Shown piece by piece: positions 24,101 to 34,362 of a stretch of 64,000 nucleotides of DNA. The stretch lies in NCBI RefSeq assembly GCF_028389875.1, contig NW_026907680.1, positions 620,001 through 684,000 on the forward strand. The letters run 5' to 3'. The stretch comes from Rhea pennata (lineage: Eukaryota > Chordata > Aves > Rheiformes > Rheidae). Numbering within the stretch: position 1 is the stretch's first letter; every line of letters starts with the position of its first letter. The notes below the pieces were generated by a model. That model had not been told where the DNA came from. It saw only the letters and a program-made list of their open reading frames with translations, and did not search any database. The position numbers and the translations under genes are program-made.

Positions 24101-27100
24101 TCTTGTCTGCCCAACCAGCGAGGGAGGCCTAGTCCTCGTGGCAGAGCTTAAAAGGCATTCAGAGCTCCTCAGGACCTTGTGTCCAAGGGAAACATCACCC
24201 TCCAAGACACACAAGGCTACAGGGTCACCCTCCGCCATTCCCCCAAGTGTCTCACCTGCCTCGAGGCTCTTCCTCCACCATGCCTTCCTCCACATTGGTA
24301 GCCACCACTTTGGATTCAGGCTGCCTCTCTCGCTGGAGGAGGCGCTGGCCAGATACATGCTCTGCAATCAGAAGGGAAGAAAACACACAGTCAAGCCAAA
24401 GGCTGTGCTTTGGAAATGTGTAGGAGAAACACAGAAGGCAAGGGCAGAACGAATTGCTTTGAAGGTGGAAGGAAGTCTTGGCACAAGTGAGCAGATTGTC
24501 GACTCCCCATCAGGGCTGAGCTGCCTTGCCTCTAGTGCCTCATGCTAGGCGAGCCACGGTGCTGCAGCCTTGGCTCCAATGCCCTGCCAAGGACCAACAA
24601 AGGAGAAGGTGCAAAGCCCAGCCAGGCATCAGCCACTCCATTACCTTCCTTGCTGCTGGCAACATCTAGTCCCTTCTCTTCTTCCCACGTGGGCTTCACA
24701 GCTCCCACAGATGGTCTTGGAGGGGCACTCTCAAGCACATACCTGTAAACCAGAAAAAGATACCACTCGCAAGGAAGGGCCCTGCATTTCCTTTGCTGCT
24801 TCTGTGAATTCTGGGCGTGCAGGCACATTGCGAAGCTGATACAAACAGCAGCCTTTCCCAAAGGGGGAATATGCAGGACAGGTCATCTCCTGCAGGACTC
24901 CCTCAGGAAGTGCAGGGACCCAGCATCCTGCCTGCAGGGCCACCAGCTTCCTCCTCACACTGCTCCAGGCCTTCCCTCTACCCCTGGGGAGAGAGCTCCT
25001 TCTCAGCTTTCCAAAGCAAACCCTCCAGGTCAACACTGCAGCCTGTCTGACAGCTCCTGAGCAGGCTCCTGTGCAGGCACATCAGACAAGGCCCCTTTCC
25101 TCCAGCTTTCCACCCTCTTAGGAAATTCTAATCTAGACCTCCACAGCCCTTGCAATCCCTCCCAAGCTCAGGGCAGAGCATCTGCAAAGAACAGCCTCCA
25201 TTCCTGGGCCCCTAGTGCAACAAAGGCCTTCACAAGGTGGGAGCCAGCACAGAGCTCAGCAGAACCCCCACACAGAGCCCAAGCAAAGCCAGGGCATGGC
25301 TGAAGCACACGGGGATCCAACTCCTCAGAAGACTTGCTCTGCAAGCACATCCTGAGCAGCCTTCACTAGCTCTGGCAACACACCTCGACCAAACCTGTAG
25401 TGAGGAGCTGCTCTTTGGGTGAGCCAGGAACTCAGGTGGAAAGGAGCAAACCAAAGTACTCACGTTGGAAAGACAATGAGAGAGCCAGAATGGATCAGGG
25501 AAGCCGCTGTTTGGGTGCTTGCGAGAACTGAATGCCTCATCTCTGGCATCTGCAAAGGGCAGAGACATGGGTGAGATGCTACGAAGAAAAGGACCTTGCT
25601 GCCCACAAGGGCAGACCATGTTTCCACTAATCAGAGAAGAAGCTGCCACTCAGAAAGAGGGAAACACCCCTCGCTCTTGCTCACAGCCATCCCCACCTCC
25701 ATTCTACAGACCAGCAGGTGCGGAATAATACAGGCAGATGGCCAGAAACACTGGCAGGCTTCTGTCAAGGGCAAGAGCCAAGAGGCTGATGCAGGAGAGC
25801 ACTTGTTGCATAGTGGAGAAGTCAAGGGAGGCAAACAGAGGCCTTCTGCACCAGAAAGCCCAGGCTGAATGACACGGCTGCACTGGAGACCTGGGCAAAG
25901 GCCCTGGCTTGCAATGACTTTGTCTGTGACAAACCCCGAGAGTCTTCTGCAACTTGAGGAGCAGCTGTTGGACGCACTGCCCCACAATCCCAAACATGGC
26001 CAGAGGAGGCCTGGAGACAAATGGGATCCTAACACAAAGACCCCAAGGAAAGGCTGACTTTCTGGAAGACTTCTGGAGGAAGCCTAGCAGGAAAGAACTC
26101 CCAGGACCTGGCAGTGGGGGGAAAGCGGTTGCTTTGGACTTGGCCAGGCTTGCAAAGGGGTGAGAAGGAGAGCTGTGGAAAAAGGCAGACTTACATCCAG
26201 AAGAGCTTTGAGCAGCTGTGGGGAGGCATTCAGCCTGCGCAGAAAGCCTCTGTAAAACCACATTGTCACCTCTTTGCCTTCAATGAGAAGCACGCCAATG
26301 CCCTTGAAAAGAAGGGCCACGTTCTTCCCATTGGCCAGGCAGCAAGACAGAAGGTACACGGTCTCCTCCACGCAGGCCGCCACTGTTTTCCAAGGCACGG
26401 AGATGGCCACGGCTACGTGAGGATACTTGAGGGTCTCAGCTTTCCTGCGCCCTAGGCAACAAGCAAAGAGCAGCCCAGTCACGGACGGAGCCCTTCAGCA
26501 GGCTCCCACACAGTGCTGGGCGCCTGAAGGTCTTGCGGCAGCACGGAGCTGCAGAGCTCTCTGCTTTAACCCCCACAAAAGCCCCCACAGGAGGCTCCTG
26601 TCAGCCCTCCCTGACCCAGATTCAAAGCACTCTGCAGCCTCCTGGGCCAAGTTTACCGCAGGGCTTCCTTCCCTGCACAGACACCAAGAGCAAGCCCTGG
26701 CCACCTCCTGGGAGCGGGAGGCAGGAGGGCAGGCCAAGCAGAGCAGCAAGGGGGCCAGCTGCCAGCAGAAGGCAGTGCACAGAGGAATGGTGCCGGCACT
26801 CAGGCCATGCTTTGACGAGCCTTAGCTGTGCCATGTCACGCTGGCTCCAAAGGAGGAGGAAAACACATGGGCTGCACAACAGCCTTCCACGCTGCCTCTT
26901 AATCCATTGGTGTTAGGAAGCAATAGGAAGGACTTGTCCTTTTGAGCAGACGGCTGCTGTGGCATCAACAGGGAACAACAGTGGCAACTACACGGCACTG
27001 GAAGCAGCAGCCACAAAAGCCCCACTATGGAGCCACGTGTTCGAGCCAGTGCAAGAGAGAGACACACCGAGAGACTCTCGTTGGATTCTGCATTATAATG

Positions 27101-28258
27101 TTGTGATAATCAAAACACCCTGAAGCTCTGCTCAGCACCCGGGGCAGCAAGTCTCAATTTCTAACAGCCCCTGGGAAACAGCAGAGAGCCACAGCCCCGC
27201 AATGTCCCCAGGGGAAGCCGAGGTTTCAGTCTGCCTTCTTACCAGCAACAGAGGCCTCCTCGTGGCTGAGGCCGTGAAGATCCACAAGGTTGCTTGAGAG
27301 GCGAAATGCGGGTCTCTGAACAGTCAGAGGACTTTTCTTGCCAGCAACGACTTGTTTTGTAGCAACACTGAAGTTGCCAAGGGGAATAATTCTCACATCC
27401 TGCAGCCAGAGAAGTAGAGAGAAGCCTTAGAAGCATGGGAGACAAAGAGAGAGTTGTTCTCCAAGCATGGCCACGGTGCTAGGTGCCCTGCCCATGGCTG
27501 GCATGCAAAGGGGCAAGACAGAGCCTTCTGGAAAGCTTGGCGGAAGCCCTGGAGAACTCCCTGAGAAGGCCATTCCCCATAGTTTCCTCCCCCTCCTCCT
27601 CAGCCTCCAAAGGCAACGTTGCCGCCCCTCCAGCACACGAAGAAAAGGCTTTCCCAGAACGGCTCTCTTTCTGGCCTTGCACTCTGCCAGGATCTCCAGA
27701 GAGGGCCCAGAAAGCCTCCCACCCTTCCAGCAACCACAGCTGCACTGCACATTGGGCACCTCCCTTTTGGGAGAAGTCGGTCTGGGGCACAGCTGTCATT
27801 TGCAGCATGCTTCTGCAGGGAAGTTGCTTCTGCTTGGAGAGGAGGGGCAGGACTATTGCGGCCCATGGCCCCGAGGGGTCAGTGCTGCTGCCAGCATGGG
27901 TATGGGAGGGGAGGGAGAGGATGGCACACCCACCTTGTTCAGCACCAGCTTCTCCTGGATGTAGTTGGAGACACCCTCCCAGATGGGCACGGCCACTGCA
28001 AAGCAAGGCAAAGACACGTCATGCCCCCTGCACCACAAGGCACCATCAGCGGAGGACCCTTGGGGCACCCCCAGCCTGCCCAGGCTCCCCAAAGCCCCCG
28101 GGCATCTACAGCCCATCTTGGCGCTCAGCCTCTCGACAGCGATCCTGGGCAAGGAGGTCGCGAAGGCCTTACCCCGCAGGGGGATGACGGGCACCCGCTG
28201 CTCACGCTGCGTGGCGCGGCACTTGTGGGGCTGCCGTGACCCCCGCACTGGGGAGGTC
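14449..28258 (-). CDS. CCDC81-like HU-domain protein with exon-cassette array
   Basis: I join 17 exons whose phases all agree: 27934-27995, 27243-27399, 26195-26451, 25464-25549, 24645-24742, 24256-24361, 23153-23273, 22272-22357, 21498-21621, 20680-20765, 19918-20044, 19036-19121, 18279-18393, 17403-17488, 16617-16740, 15866-16159 and 14449-15159. They total 2,726 bases, 909 codons with the one base owed by an upstream exon (possibly 28173-28258, weak). The first three exons encode the paired eukaryotic HU domains of CCDC81. Next come repeated two-exon cassettes, an acidic exon and a Ser-rich exon. Human CCDC81 is centrosomal, and its HU domains are thought to bind proteins rather than DNA. 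Bird copies are greatly expanded and their role is unknown. The start codon is not located, and splicing of the whole array into one mRNA is inferred. Confidence 0.7.
15866..16159 (-). CDS. Acidic 98-codon exon of CCDC81-like gene
   Basis: This 294-bp exon (acceptor ccaggccag, donor gtatgt) is phase 0 at both ends. It begins VRARGLVIAKVLQSLDAGEE and ends in an acidic run (LEEEEEGLDSQEG). It fits exactly between the last array cassette and the Ser-rich exon. I do not recognise a domain in it. The isolated unit at 37-38 kb lacks it. Confidence 0.6.
16617..17488 (-). CDS. Cassette U1: exons 17403-17488 and 16617-16740
   Basis: The 86-bp exon begins MLEMRDSILAATKAL and ends two bases into a Thr codon. 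The 124-bp exon supplies the third base and continues in the PEC frame (STTPECFAKWPAPG), ending phase 0 before gtaggt. Together they make 210 bases, 70 codons. Confidence 0.62.
18279..19121 (-). CDS. Cassette U2: exons 19036-19121 and 18279-18393
   Basis: The first exon (86 bp) starts MKIHRDSIPTAPKAA. The second (115 bp) reads PVPVTSECSAQSAAAGRKKK in frame and ends before gtaagt. The 115-bp exon is 12 bases shorter than in U3, a frame-keeping difference. Confidence 0.62.
19918..20765 (-). CDS. Cassette U3: exons 20680-20765 and 19918-20044
   Basis: This is nearly the same as U2. The first exon is 86 bp and the second 127 bp, with RKKERREARALAACPLSE and no stop. Acceptor and donor dinucleotides are intact at both exons. 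Confidence 0.62.
21498..22357 (-). CDS. Cassette U4: exons 22272-22357 and 21498-21621
   Basis: The first exon reads MLEMRDSVLEASQRSETEA (86 bp). The second reads PFLGTPECSAQKAVPGGRK (124 bp), phase 0 at its end before gtaagt. This unit is the source of the inverted fragment at 39.94-40.75 kb. Confidence 0.62.
23153..23273 (-). CDS. Cassette U5: second exon only
   Basis: This 121-bp exon starts in the same phase as the other second exons and reads MLPAIQPSSAKEDLLGWRKQ. The unit has no recognisable 86-bp exon. The preceding exon, 24256-24361, ends with two bases of a codon, so it joins this one in frame. Confidence 0.55.
24256..25549 (-). CDS. Unit U6: exons 25464-25549, 24645-24742, 24256-24361
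   Basis: The 86-bp exon (MPEMRHSVLASTQTAA) follows the HU exons in phase 0. The 98-bp exon reads YVLESAPPRPSVGAVKPTWE and ends one base into a codon. The 106-bp exon accepts that phase and reads HVSGQRLLQRERQPES, then an acidic run. Unlike the array units, this has three exons, and may be the ancestral arrangement. Confidence 0.55.
26195..26451 (-). CDS. CCDC81-like second HU-domain exon
   Basis: The 257-bp exon reads HVAVAISVPWKTVAACVEET, then NGKNVALLFKGIGVLLIEGK and VTMWFYRGFLRRLN. FKGIGVLLI followed by the short basic/aromatic strand is the signature of the second eukaryotic HU domain of CCDC81. Acceptor (tgcctag) and donor (gtaagt) are good. It enters in phase 1 and leaves in phase 0, matching its neighbours. 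Confidence 0.82.
27243..27399 (-). CDS. CCDC81-like first HU domain, core exon
   Basis: The 157-bp exon reads DVRIIPLGNFSVATKQVV, then SPLTVQRPAFRLSSNLVDLH and ends one base into a codon. The IPxLGxF strand and QRPxF segment are hallmarks of the first HU domain of CCDC81. It joins 27934-27995 in phase 0 and 26195-26451 in phase 1. Confidence 0.82.
27934..27995 (-). CDS. CCDC81-like first HU domain, N-terminal helix exon
   Basis: The 62-bp exon encodes IWEGVSNYIQEKLVLNK, the opening helix of the CCDC81 HU domain. The acceptor is tttgcag and the donor gtgggt. It starts with two bases of a codon, so a coding exon must lie upstream. 28173-28258 has the right end phase and plausible sites but no family similarity I can confirm. 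Confidence 0.8.
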
Positions 28259-28299
28259 CTGGGGCAGGGATAACCCCACCGGGGGACCGGCTGGGCTGG

Positions 28300-30259
28300 G
28301 TGCTGCGGCTGCACTCAGCCAGGCCATGGCCCCATGCTGGAAACCTGGCTGCGAGGGGAGGGGGGCAGTGGGGCACTGCACCAGCCTCCACCCATGGCGA
28401 CACAGCACAGGCTGCGGCTCCTGCTGCCCCCAGTGCAAGGAAGTGCTGAGAACGGACCGATGGCAGGGAAACCTCCAGCAAGGCCTTGGCAGGCAGCAAA
28501 GCCCTGGCTCAGTGCCGAAGGAGAAGTTTCTTCCTGCCAGGCGTGGGCAGCTGGTGCATCCTGCCTCTGGGAATGTCCCCCAGAGCCCCCAGATGATGCC
28601 ACACACGGGTCTGTGTCTCTCCACATTGCCCAGGGAGAGCTCGCAGGCTCTTGCGCATGCCCTGGATCACCTCTGGCACCTCTGGTGTCACCCAGTGTTT
28701 CCACGGCAGCAGCTGACTCCCACCTTCCACCACCTTGGACTGGAAATGGGAGGGGGGACAAGGAGCTCGCACACTTCTGTGCACCTCTTTTGGGCACACG
28801 GCAGCTTAAGCAGGATGAATCCCACAACCGTCCTGGGGGTTGGTGGCGTGCATGGGATGGAGGTGTCTGCCCCACCACCTGGAGGGCTTCTCCCCAAAGA
28901 AATGAGGGGCCCAGGCTGACTCAGCTCACTCACTCCCCGAAGCCTGGGGAAATGACTTCCCTGCTGGGTGCAGGAGCAGCTCCTCTGCCAGGAGCCGCAG
29001 TGCTGAGGGCACTGCCTGCCCGTGCTGAGCTGAGCTGAGACAAAACGGAGGGAAGCTCCGGACGCTCAGGAGGGAGGCAGCAGCTGAGAGCTCCTTCTGG
29101 CAGAAATGGGCAGAGCCCTTCCAGTGGGAAGTCTCTGGCTGCAGGGCAGTGCTGCTGAGCTGCTCGCGGGGTCCTGGAGACCTCGCGCAGGTGATGGTTG
29201 AGGCCATCTTTCCAGAGAGCTCTCTCGGTGGAGCAGCTGGTGCTTTAGGGCAGGGACTTGCTGCCACAGTGTCCGAGGGACAGGGCGGCACGGCTTCCTT
29301 CTGCCGGGGAGGGTGTAGGGCTGTGCGAGCAGGGCGTGCGTGCAGCCAGGTGTGCCCAGGGCTGTGCCTGAGAGCAGTGTCCTGGGAGGTCAGGGTGCCC
29401 AGGGCCATGCCTCTGCCACCTGCCTTGGTCAGCACTCAGCCCGCCTGGGCAACTGCCTGCAGCGCTGCGTGGAGAAGCCATGGTGGGAAGTAGCAGCCCA
29501 CAGAAGGGCAGGATCTTGCTGTCCCAGATCAGAGGCTGTGTGGGGCAAGGCTGCTCAGAGCTGCTGCTCAGCCCCAGGAACTTGCCCGGAGGAAAGTCAA
29601 GGCAGGGACCACTCCACAGGGAAGGAGGTTTCCTGAGTGTTGGCTTTCTGTTCCACGCTGTTGTTTTGGGGGAAGGGAAAAGGAGGTGCCAAGGCTGGAG
29701 AAGAGCTGGAGACTGGGGAGGCTGCTGAGGGGTCAGCAGGTCTGTGGGGAAGCTCAGAAAGTGCTTTTGCCCCTGCTCTGCCCACGCACAGCAGCAGCAG
29801 CAGCAGCAGCTCTGCTGGCCCCAGGAGCCTTTGTGGCAGCTGCTCCTTGGCACCTGCCAAGAGGTGGGTGCCCCAAGGCAGTGCCCTGCTGCCGGGAGGG
29901 CTCTCTGGGGCACAGCGAAGTGCCCCAGAAGTGGGCTGGGGTCTGTTGGCTAAGGCAGGCAATGGACGCAGGAGAGGGCATTTGGTGCTGGCAGGAAAAG
30001 CAGCAGGCGGTGGAGCCATGGTGCGAGAAGGGGAGGAAGGCAGAACAGAAGTGCGGTGGGAGGGAGAATTAGGGAATTTAGCTCTCTTCTCCTCCATTGC
30101 AGATGTTTTCCTCCCAGAAAACCCCACATGGCCTCTGCCAGCCCGCAGAGCCTCTGCCCCACAGGCCCCAGGGCCAGGCCAGGCACTGCCTTCTCTGCAG
30201 ACAGACCTCTGGCTGAGGAGAGAGTCCGATTCCAACGAGATGTTACTCCAGCCTAGGCC
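28300..30259. other. Upstream flank of CCDC81-like gene, no gene recognised
   Basis: This is GC-rich sequence with many overlapping open frames on both strands and a short (CAG)7 run near 29790-29810. It should contain the promoter and first exon(s) of the CCDC81-like gene, but I could not place a start codon or TATA-type element. Confidence 0.4.
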
Positions 30260-32010
30260 TCTCTTGCAAAGGCTGGAGCAGCAGCAAGTACATGGAGGTT
30301 CTGCTTGCAAACTGCAGCTCACTAAGTGCTTGAGGTCAGTGTTCTGAGAGCTGCTGGTGCTTCAGCACAGTCTTTCTAGCACAGGCTGGAACAACAGCAA
30401 GTAGGTGCAGAACAGCCAAAAATGCACTGATTGCCCCAACAGGGTCTTCTTCCAGCAGCCTGGGGCCTGGGAGCTTCCTCAGCCAGACGCAGGAGACACA
30501 AAGCCTTTGCCTGCTTGGTCCTTCCAGAAGCACACCCCCACCTTGGCCTGAAAGCACACCGTCAACCTGTGGCAGGGCCAGATGCAGCTCCTTGCTTGGC
30601 TTCTCTCTTCCTCTTCAAAGCACTTCTGCTGGGCTTCTTCTCACCTCCGCAGGGCAAGGAGATGTGGCTTTCAGCGACCTCTCTCTTGCCTCTCCTTCCT
30701 GACCAAGAGCTGTTAGCTCACAGCCTGCCCCGGTGCATGCAAAGTTCAGATGTGGTCATTTACTCCCCAAGAGGCCTTACTCCTCCTGCAGCAAATACCC
30801 TCTGGCACTTTATTGCCCAGCCATTCCCTGTGCTTTGGTCCTTCTGTAGCTCTTATTTGGGGAGCCTATAACATGGAGAGGAATGAGTGGTTCTGGTTTT
30901 GGTTTGTTTGAAAAGATTGATCCCTACCAGAAGCAAGCAAGGCAGAAAGACATCTTGGGCTGGCTTTTTCCTCCAGACCACGTTTGTCACAGCAGAGAGT
31001 CAGCTGCCCGTATGGGAGCATGATTTGGATCGGAAAAGGGTACGGGAACTCCTCATCACAAAGGCCTTAAGCCATACTGGGGAGCCAAAGTCCTCAGGTA
31101 AAGCCCACAATTTTCTCAGCCTGGTCTTCAAGTACGGCCTCAGAACACAAGTGGGCCTCTTGGCATGCTGGGCTGCCACCTTCAGCAGGAGCTCTCCTGG
31201 ACGGGCTGAGTTCTTGCTTTTCTCTTTACTCATACAATTTCAAGAAGAAAACAAGAACTCCCCACCAGTGTCCCCGGCCACACTGAGATGACTGTGGCTC
31301 CTAATGGCTCCATTCGCAGAAGGGCCCAGGAAGAGTCTGCATAGGTATTGTCAGAGAAGGAAAGCTCCTCAGATCCATTGGAGATGTGGGCCTTCCACTC
31401 GTGTATGCAGTGTGCTTCCCAGGCTCTGACAAAGGAAAGGGATGGGCGGAGGAGGAGGGCAAACTGGTTCCTCTGGAGTCCCTGCTTTGTGACAGGACCT
31501 ATTTCAAAGCACGGAGATCATCAGAGAGGTCCTTTTTGCTCCAGGATCTTTTCCTCACCCAGCACTGTGATTTGTTTCTCTACAGCTTTCAACATTTGCT
31601 GGCGTGTCCACAAACCTATTGCCTAACACTAGCATTTTTGAATGTCATCCCGTGCTGACTGGGAGCAATGTCATTTATTGGCTTCTGAGACTATCTGATT
31701 GTGCTAGATGCAGGAAGACACTGAGGGTCTTCTTGGTTGGTTTACATAGTCCTGTAGAGGAGTTTCCCTGGAAAAAAAGGAAGTTTCGACAGGGCAAGTG
31801 GTACCCGTGTGTGTGTTTGTGTATGCATATACATCTCCATCGAGAAGGCTCAGCAGAAAGCGGCTAAAAGATTTGTCCTCCATAAAACTGCCTTTCTGAG
31901 CTGTGAAGGAAGATGGGATGCTTGGAGACAGAGAGACCTGCAGGGGTCCAGGTTGGCCAATGGTGTAAGTAGATATGGTCAGTGGGTTTTCTGAAAACGT
32001 GTGGGGCATA

Positions 32011-32345
32011 TCACAGAATCACAGAATGGGTAAGGTTGGAAGGGACCTCAGGGGATCATCTTGTCCTACCTCCCTGCTCAAGCAGGGTCACCTCGATCAT
32101 GTTAGACAGGGTTGCATCTGGGCAGGGTCTGAATCTCTCCAGAGGAGGAGACTCCACAATGTCTCTGGGAAACCTCTCCCAGTGCTCGATCACTCTCACA
32201 GGGAAGAAATTCCTCCTCATATTGAGGCGGAGCTTCCGCTGGTTCAGTTTGTGCCCGTTGCCTCTTGTCCTGTTGCATGGCACTAGTGAAAAGAGTTCGG
32301 CCCCATCCCTTTGATGGGGATATCCAGTGGAATTTCCTTCACTCT
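32011..32345 (-). mobile_element. CR1 LINE 3' fragment (mirror copy)
   Basis: This is the reverse complement of the fragment at 10490-10828, starting with the ATCACAGAATCACAGAAT tail. Because the same CR1 sits in both arms, it was inserted before the inverted duplication. Confidence 0.85.
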
Positions 32346-32554
32346 CTTTCAAGAGCATGTTGAGTGATAATCAAACACAAAAAATCAAATGTCTTCCTCT
32401 GTGTGGGCCCCTTTCATTTTGAGTTCCTCTGAGGGCTTTACATCTCTCTACATTTTTGCACCGTCCACTCCCATGTACTATTTATTTCCACAAACGCTTT
32501 GGGCTACGTGTGCTGAAAAACTAACACTGGGTTTTTTTTTTCCCCCTCTCCCAG

Positions 32555-32875
32555 GTGCAGGTGAAGTTGGAAGTACATGTGTTGGCTTCCATGCATCTAC
32601 TGAAGGATCTGCAGCAAATGCCACTTTCCAGGGCAGTACAGAGGCATTGTGATATTCTGAGCAGAAAGGATGTGACCGGCACAAAATACAATGCAATGCT
32701 GGTGAAAAATATTTGCTTTACACAGCACGGTAATGGTTTCCCACTAAGTGGTCTGGCTGTGAGAAATCCTTGCAGCAGTCTGAACCTAAACTCCAAGGGG
32801 TTTCAAAAACTGCCAGGCACACTGCACTTCCCTCTAACAAGCCTGCAGGGATATGGAGCATGTCTGGCACAGTAA
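32555..32875 (+). CDS. Candidate exon of unknown protein, arm 2
   Basis: This is the mirror of 9946-10284. It follows a long pyrimidine tract ending CCCAG, is open for 106 codons, and is six codons shorter than its partner. The function is unknown. Confidence 0.3.
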   Translation: MQVKLEVHVLASMHLLKDLQQMPLSRAVQRHCDILSRKDVTGTKYNAMLVKNICFTQHGNGFPLSGLAVRNPCSSLNLNSKGFQKLPGTLHFPLTSLQGYGACLAQ

Positions 32876-33559
32876 AGTCCATGTCCCTTCTCGTGCGAGT
32901 AACCAACTGGCTAACCTTTCTTCTGCAGCTTGATGGAGCTGCCTAAGTATTTTGTATGGAAGCACACGTGTGGTCTTGCTCAAGTCAGGTGCTGCCTTTT
33001 AGCCAAAGCAGTCCCTCTGCTCCCTTCCATTCTCTTCCGGCTACAGACATGTAGCATTTTTAGCGTTCTCTTAGCACTGAGCACATTGCTCCTGGATCTG
33101 TTCTGTGTCCCCTACTTCAGTCCTCCTGCACTGGAAAACCCTCCAGTGCAGCCCAGCATGGCCACTGGCAGGCACAAGGCTTTGATGCTGAGTGTGAGGG
33201 CACTTGTGCCTTGCACCCGGGAGCGTCACGGCAGGAAAATGGTGTCAGTGCTGACAGGGAGGTGATTCCAGCCCCACCCACCTGGAAGCCAGGAGGAGGA
33301 ACCTTGCTGCTGCTTCTGCTAGTGAGCTCACTTGTGCCTCAAGACCTGAGAGGCCACCAGTGGCCACAAAGCTGCTGTTAGTGCCTGGGAAGGAGCAACC
33401 AGCCTGGGGAGGCAGCAGGGGTGTTGGCAAGCTCAGTGCAGGAGAGGAGAGCAGCAGGTGTTGTGCAGCTGCCTCCAGGAGGGCTCCACGCTGTCTCCCA
33501 TTGCTTCTTCAACAATGTCCTGATGAAGCAGGGACTTGGTGTGTAACCAGGGAGGGGTG

Positions 33560-34255
33560 CTGATACCTGGCCGTGCTGGAGAGGAGCTTTTCAGAGAAGG
33601 ACCTGGGGGCTGTGGTGGGCACCAAGCTGACCATGAACCAGCAATGTGCTCTGGTGGCAAAGAGCAGCCATGGTATCCTGGGCTGCATCAGGAAGAGCAT
33701 TGCCAGCAGGTGGAGGCAGGTGATCCTTCCCCTCTGCTCAGCACTGGTGAGGCCGCACCTGGAGAGCTTGGTCCACCAGCACAAGAGAAACATGGACCTA
33801 CTGCAGTGAGTCCAACCACAAAGAAGACTAAGGGCCTGGAGCATCTCCTGTATGAGGAGAGACAGAGATAGCTGGGCCCGTTCAGTGTGTAAGGGGAGAA
33901 GGCTCAGGGCAATTTGAATGTACAGAAGTACCTGATGGGGACATGGCATAAAGAAGACAGAGACAGATTCTTCTGTGACAGCCAGTGGCAGGATGGGAGG
34001 CAACAGGCACATGTAGAAATACAAGAAATTCCATTGAAATGTAAGAAAAGATTTTCTGCTGCAAGAGCGATGGAAGACTGGACCAAGTTGCTCAGCAGGA
34101 CTATGAGTCTCCATCCTTGCTGGTGCTCAAAACCCAACTGGACACAGTCTCAGTCAGCATGCTCCAGGTATACCTCCAGGTATAAAAGAAAAGAGGGTGG
34201 AGGCAGATGTTCTCCAGGGGTGCTTTCCAACTTCAGCAATGCGTTGATTCAGTGA
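33560..34255 (+). mobile_element. Diverged CR1 LINE fragment
   Basis: The text contains CR1-like blocks in order: ctggagaggagcttttcaga, the agcactggtgaggccgcacc reverse-transcriptase end block, and the ggatgggaggcaacaggcac block. It lacks a clean tail and is more decayed than the other CR1 copies here. Confidence 0.75.
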
Positions 34256-34362
34256 TTTGGTGATGCTGCCATTTGTGAAGTCACTTGTGAGCTGCCTAGA
34301 GGAACTTTGCTTCTCCATGGAAGAACTCCTCTGTATCACAGAGCAGTCAGTGCCTCGGCAAA

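Larger units (their letters stand above)
16280..24500 (-). repeat. About 1.6-kb tandem array of exon cassettes (5 units)
   Basis: The phrase ctgaacatccc recurs at about 16306, 17965, 19584, 21167 and 22816, giving steps of 1663, 1620, 1582 and 1649 bases. Whole units align, including introns. Units at 17.95-19.56 kb and 19.57-21.15 kb are nearly identical, pointing to recent duplication or conversion. Four units carry an 86-bp exon (17403, 19036, 20680, 22272 starts) and all five carry a second exon. The 86-bp exon is missing from the fifth unit. A more diverged sixth unit (24645-25549) adjoins the HU exons. Confidence 0.9.
30260..33427 (-). repeat. Inverted-repeat arm 2
   Basis: This is the reverse complement of about 9394-12900. 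Homology ends at 33427, exactly opposite the outer edge of the retroviral 5' LTR in arm 1. Arm 2 has no retrovirus and continues into unrelated sequence. Confidence 0.85.

Noticed and set aside
28173..28258. First coding exon of the CCDC81-like gene
   Set aside because: Splice sites and end phase fit, but no start codon or family similarity could be seen, so it is mentioned only as tentative.
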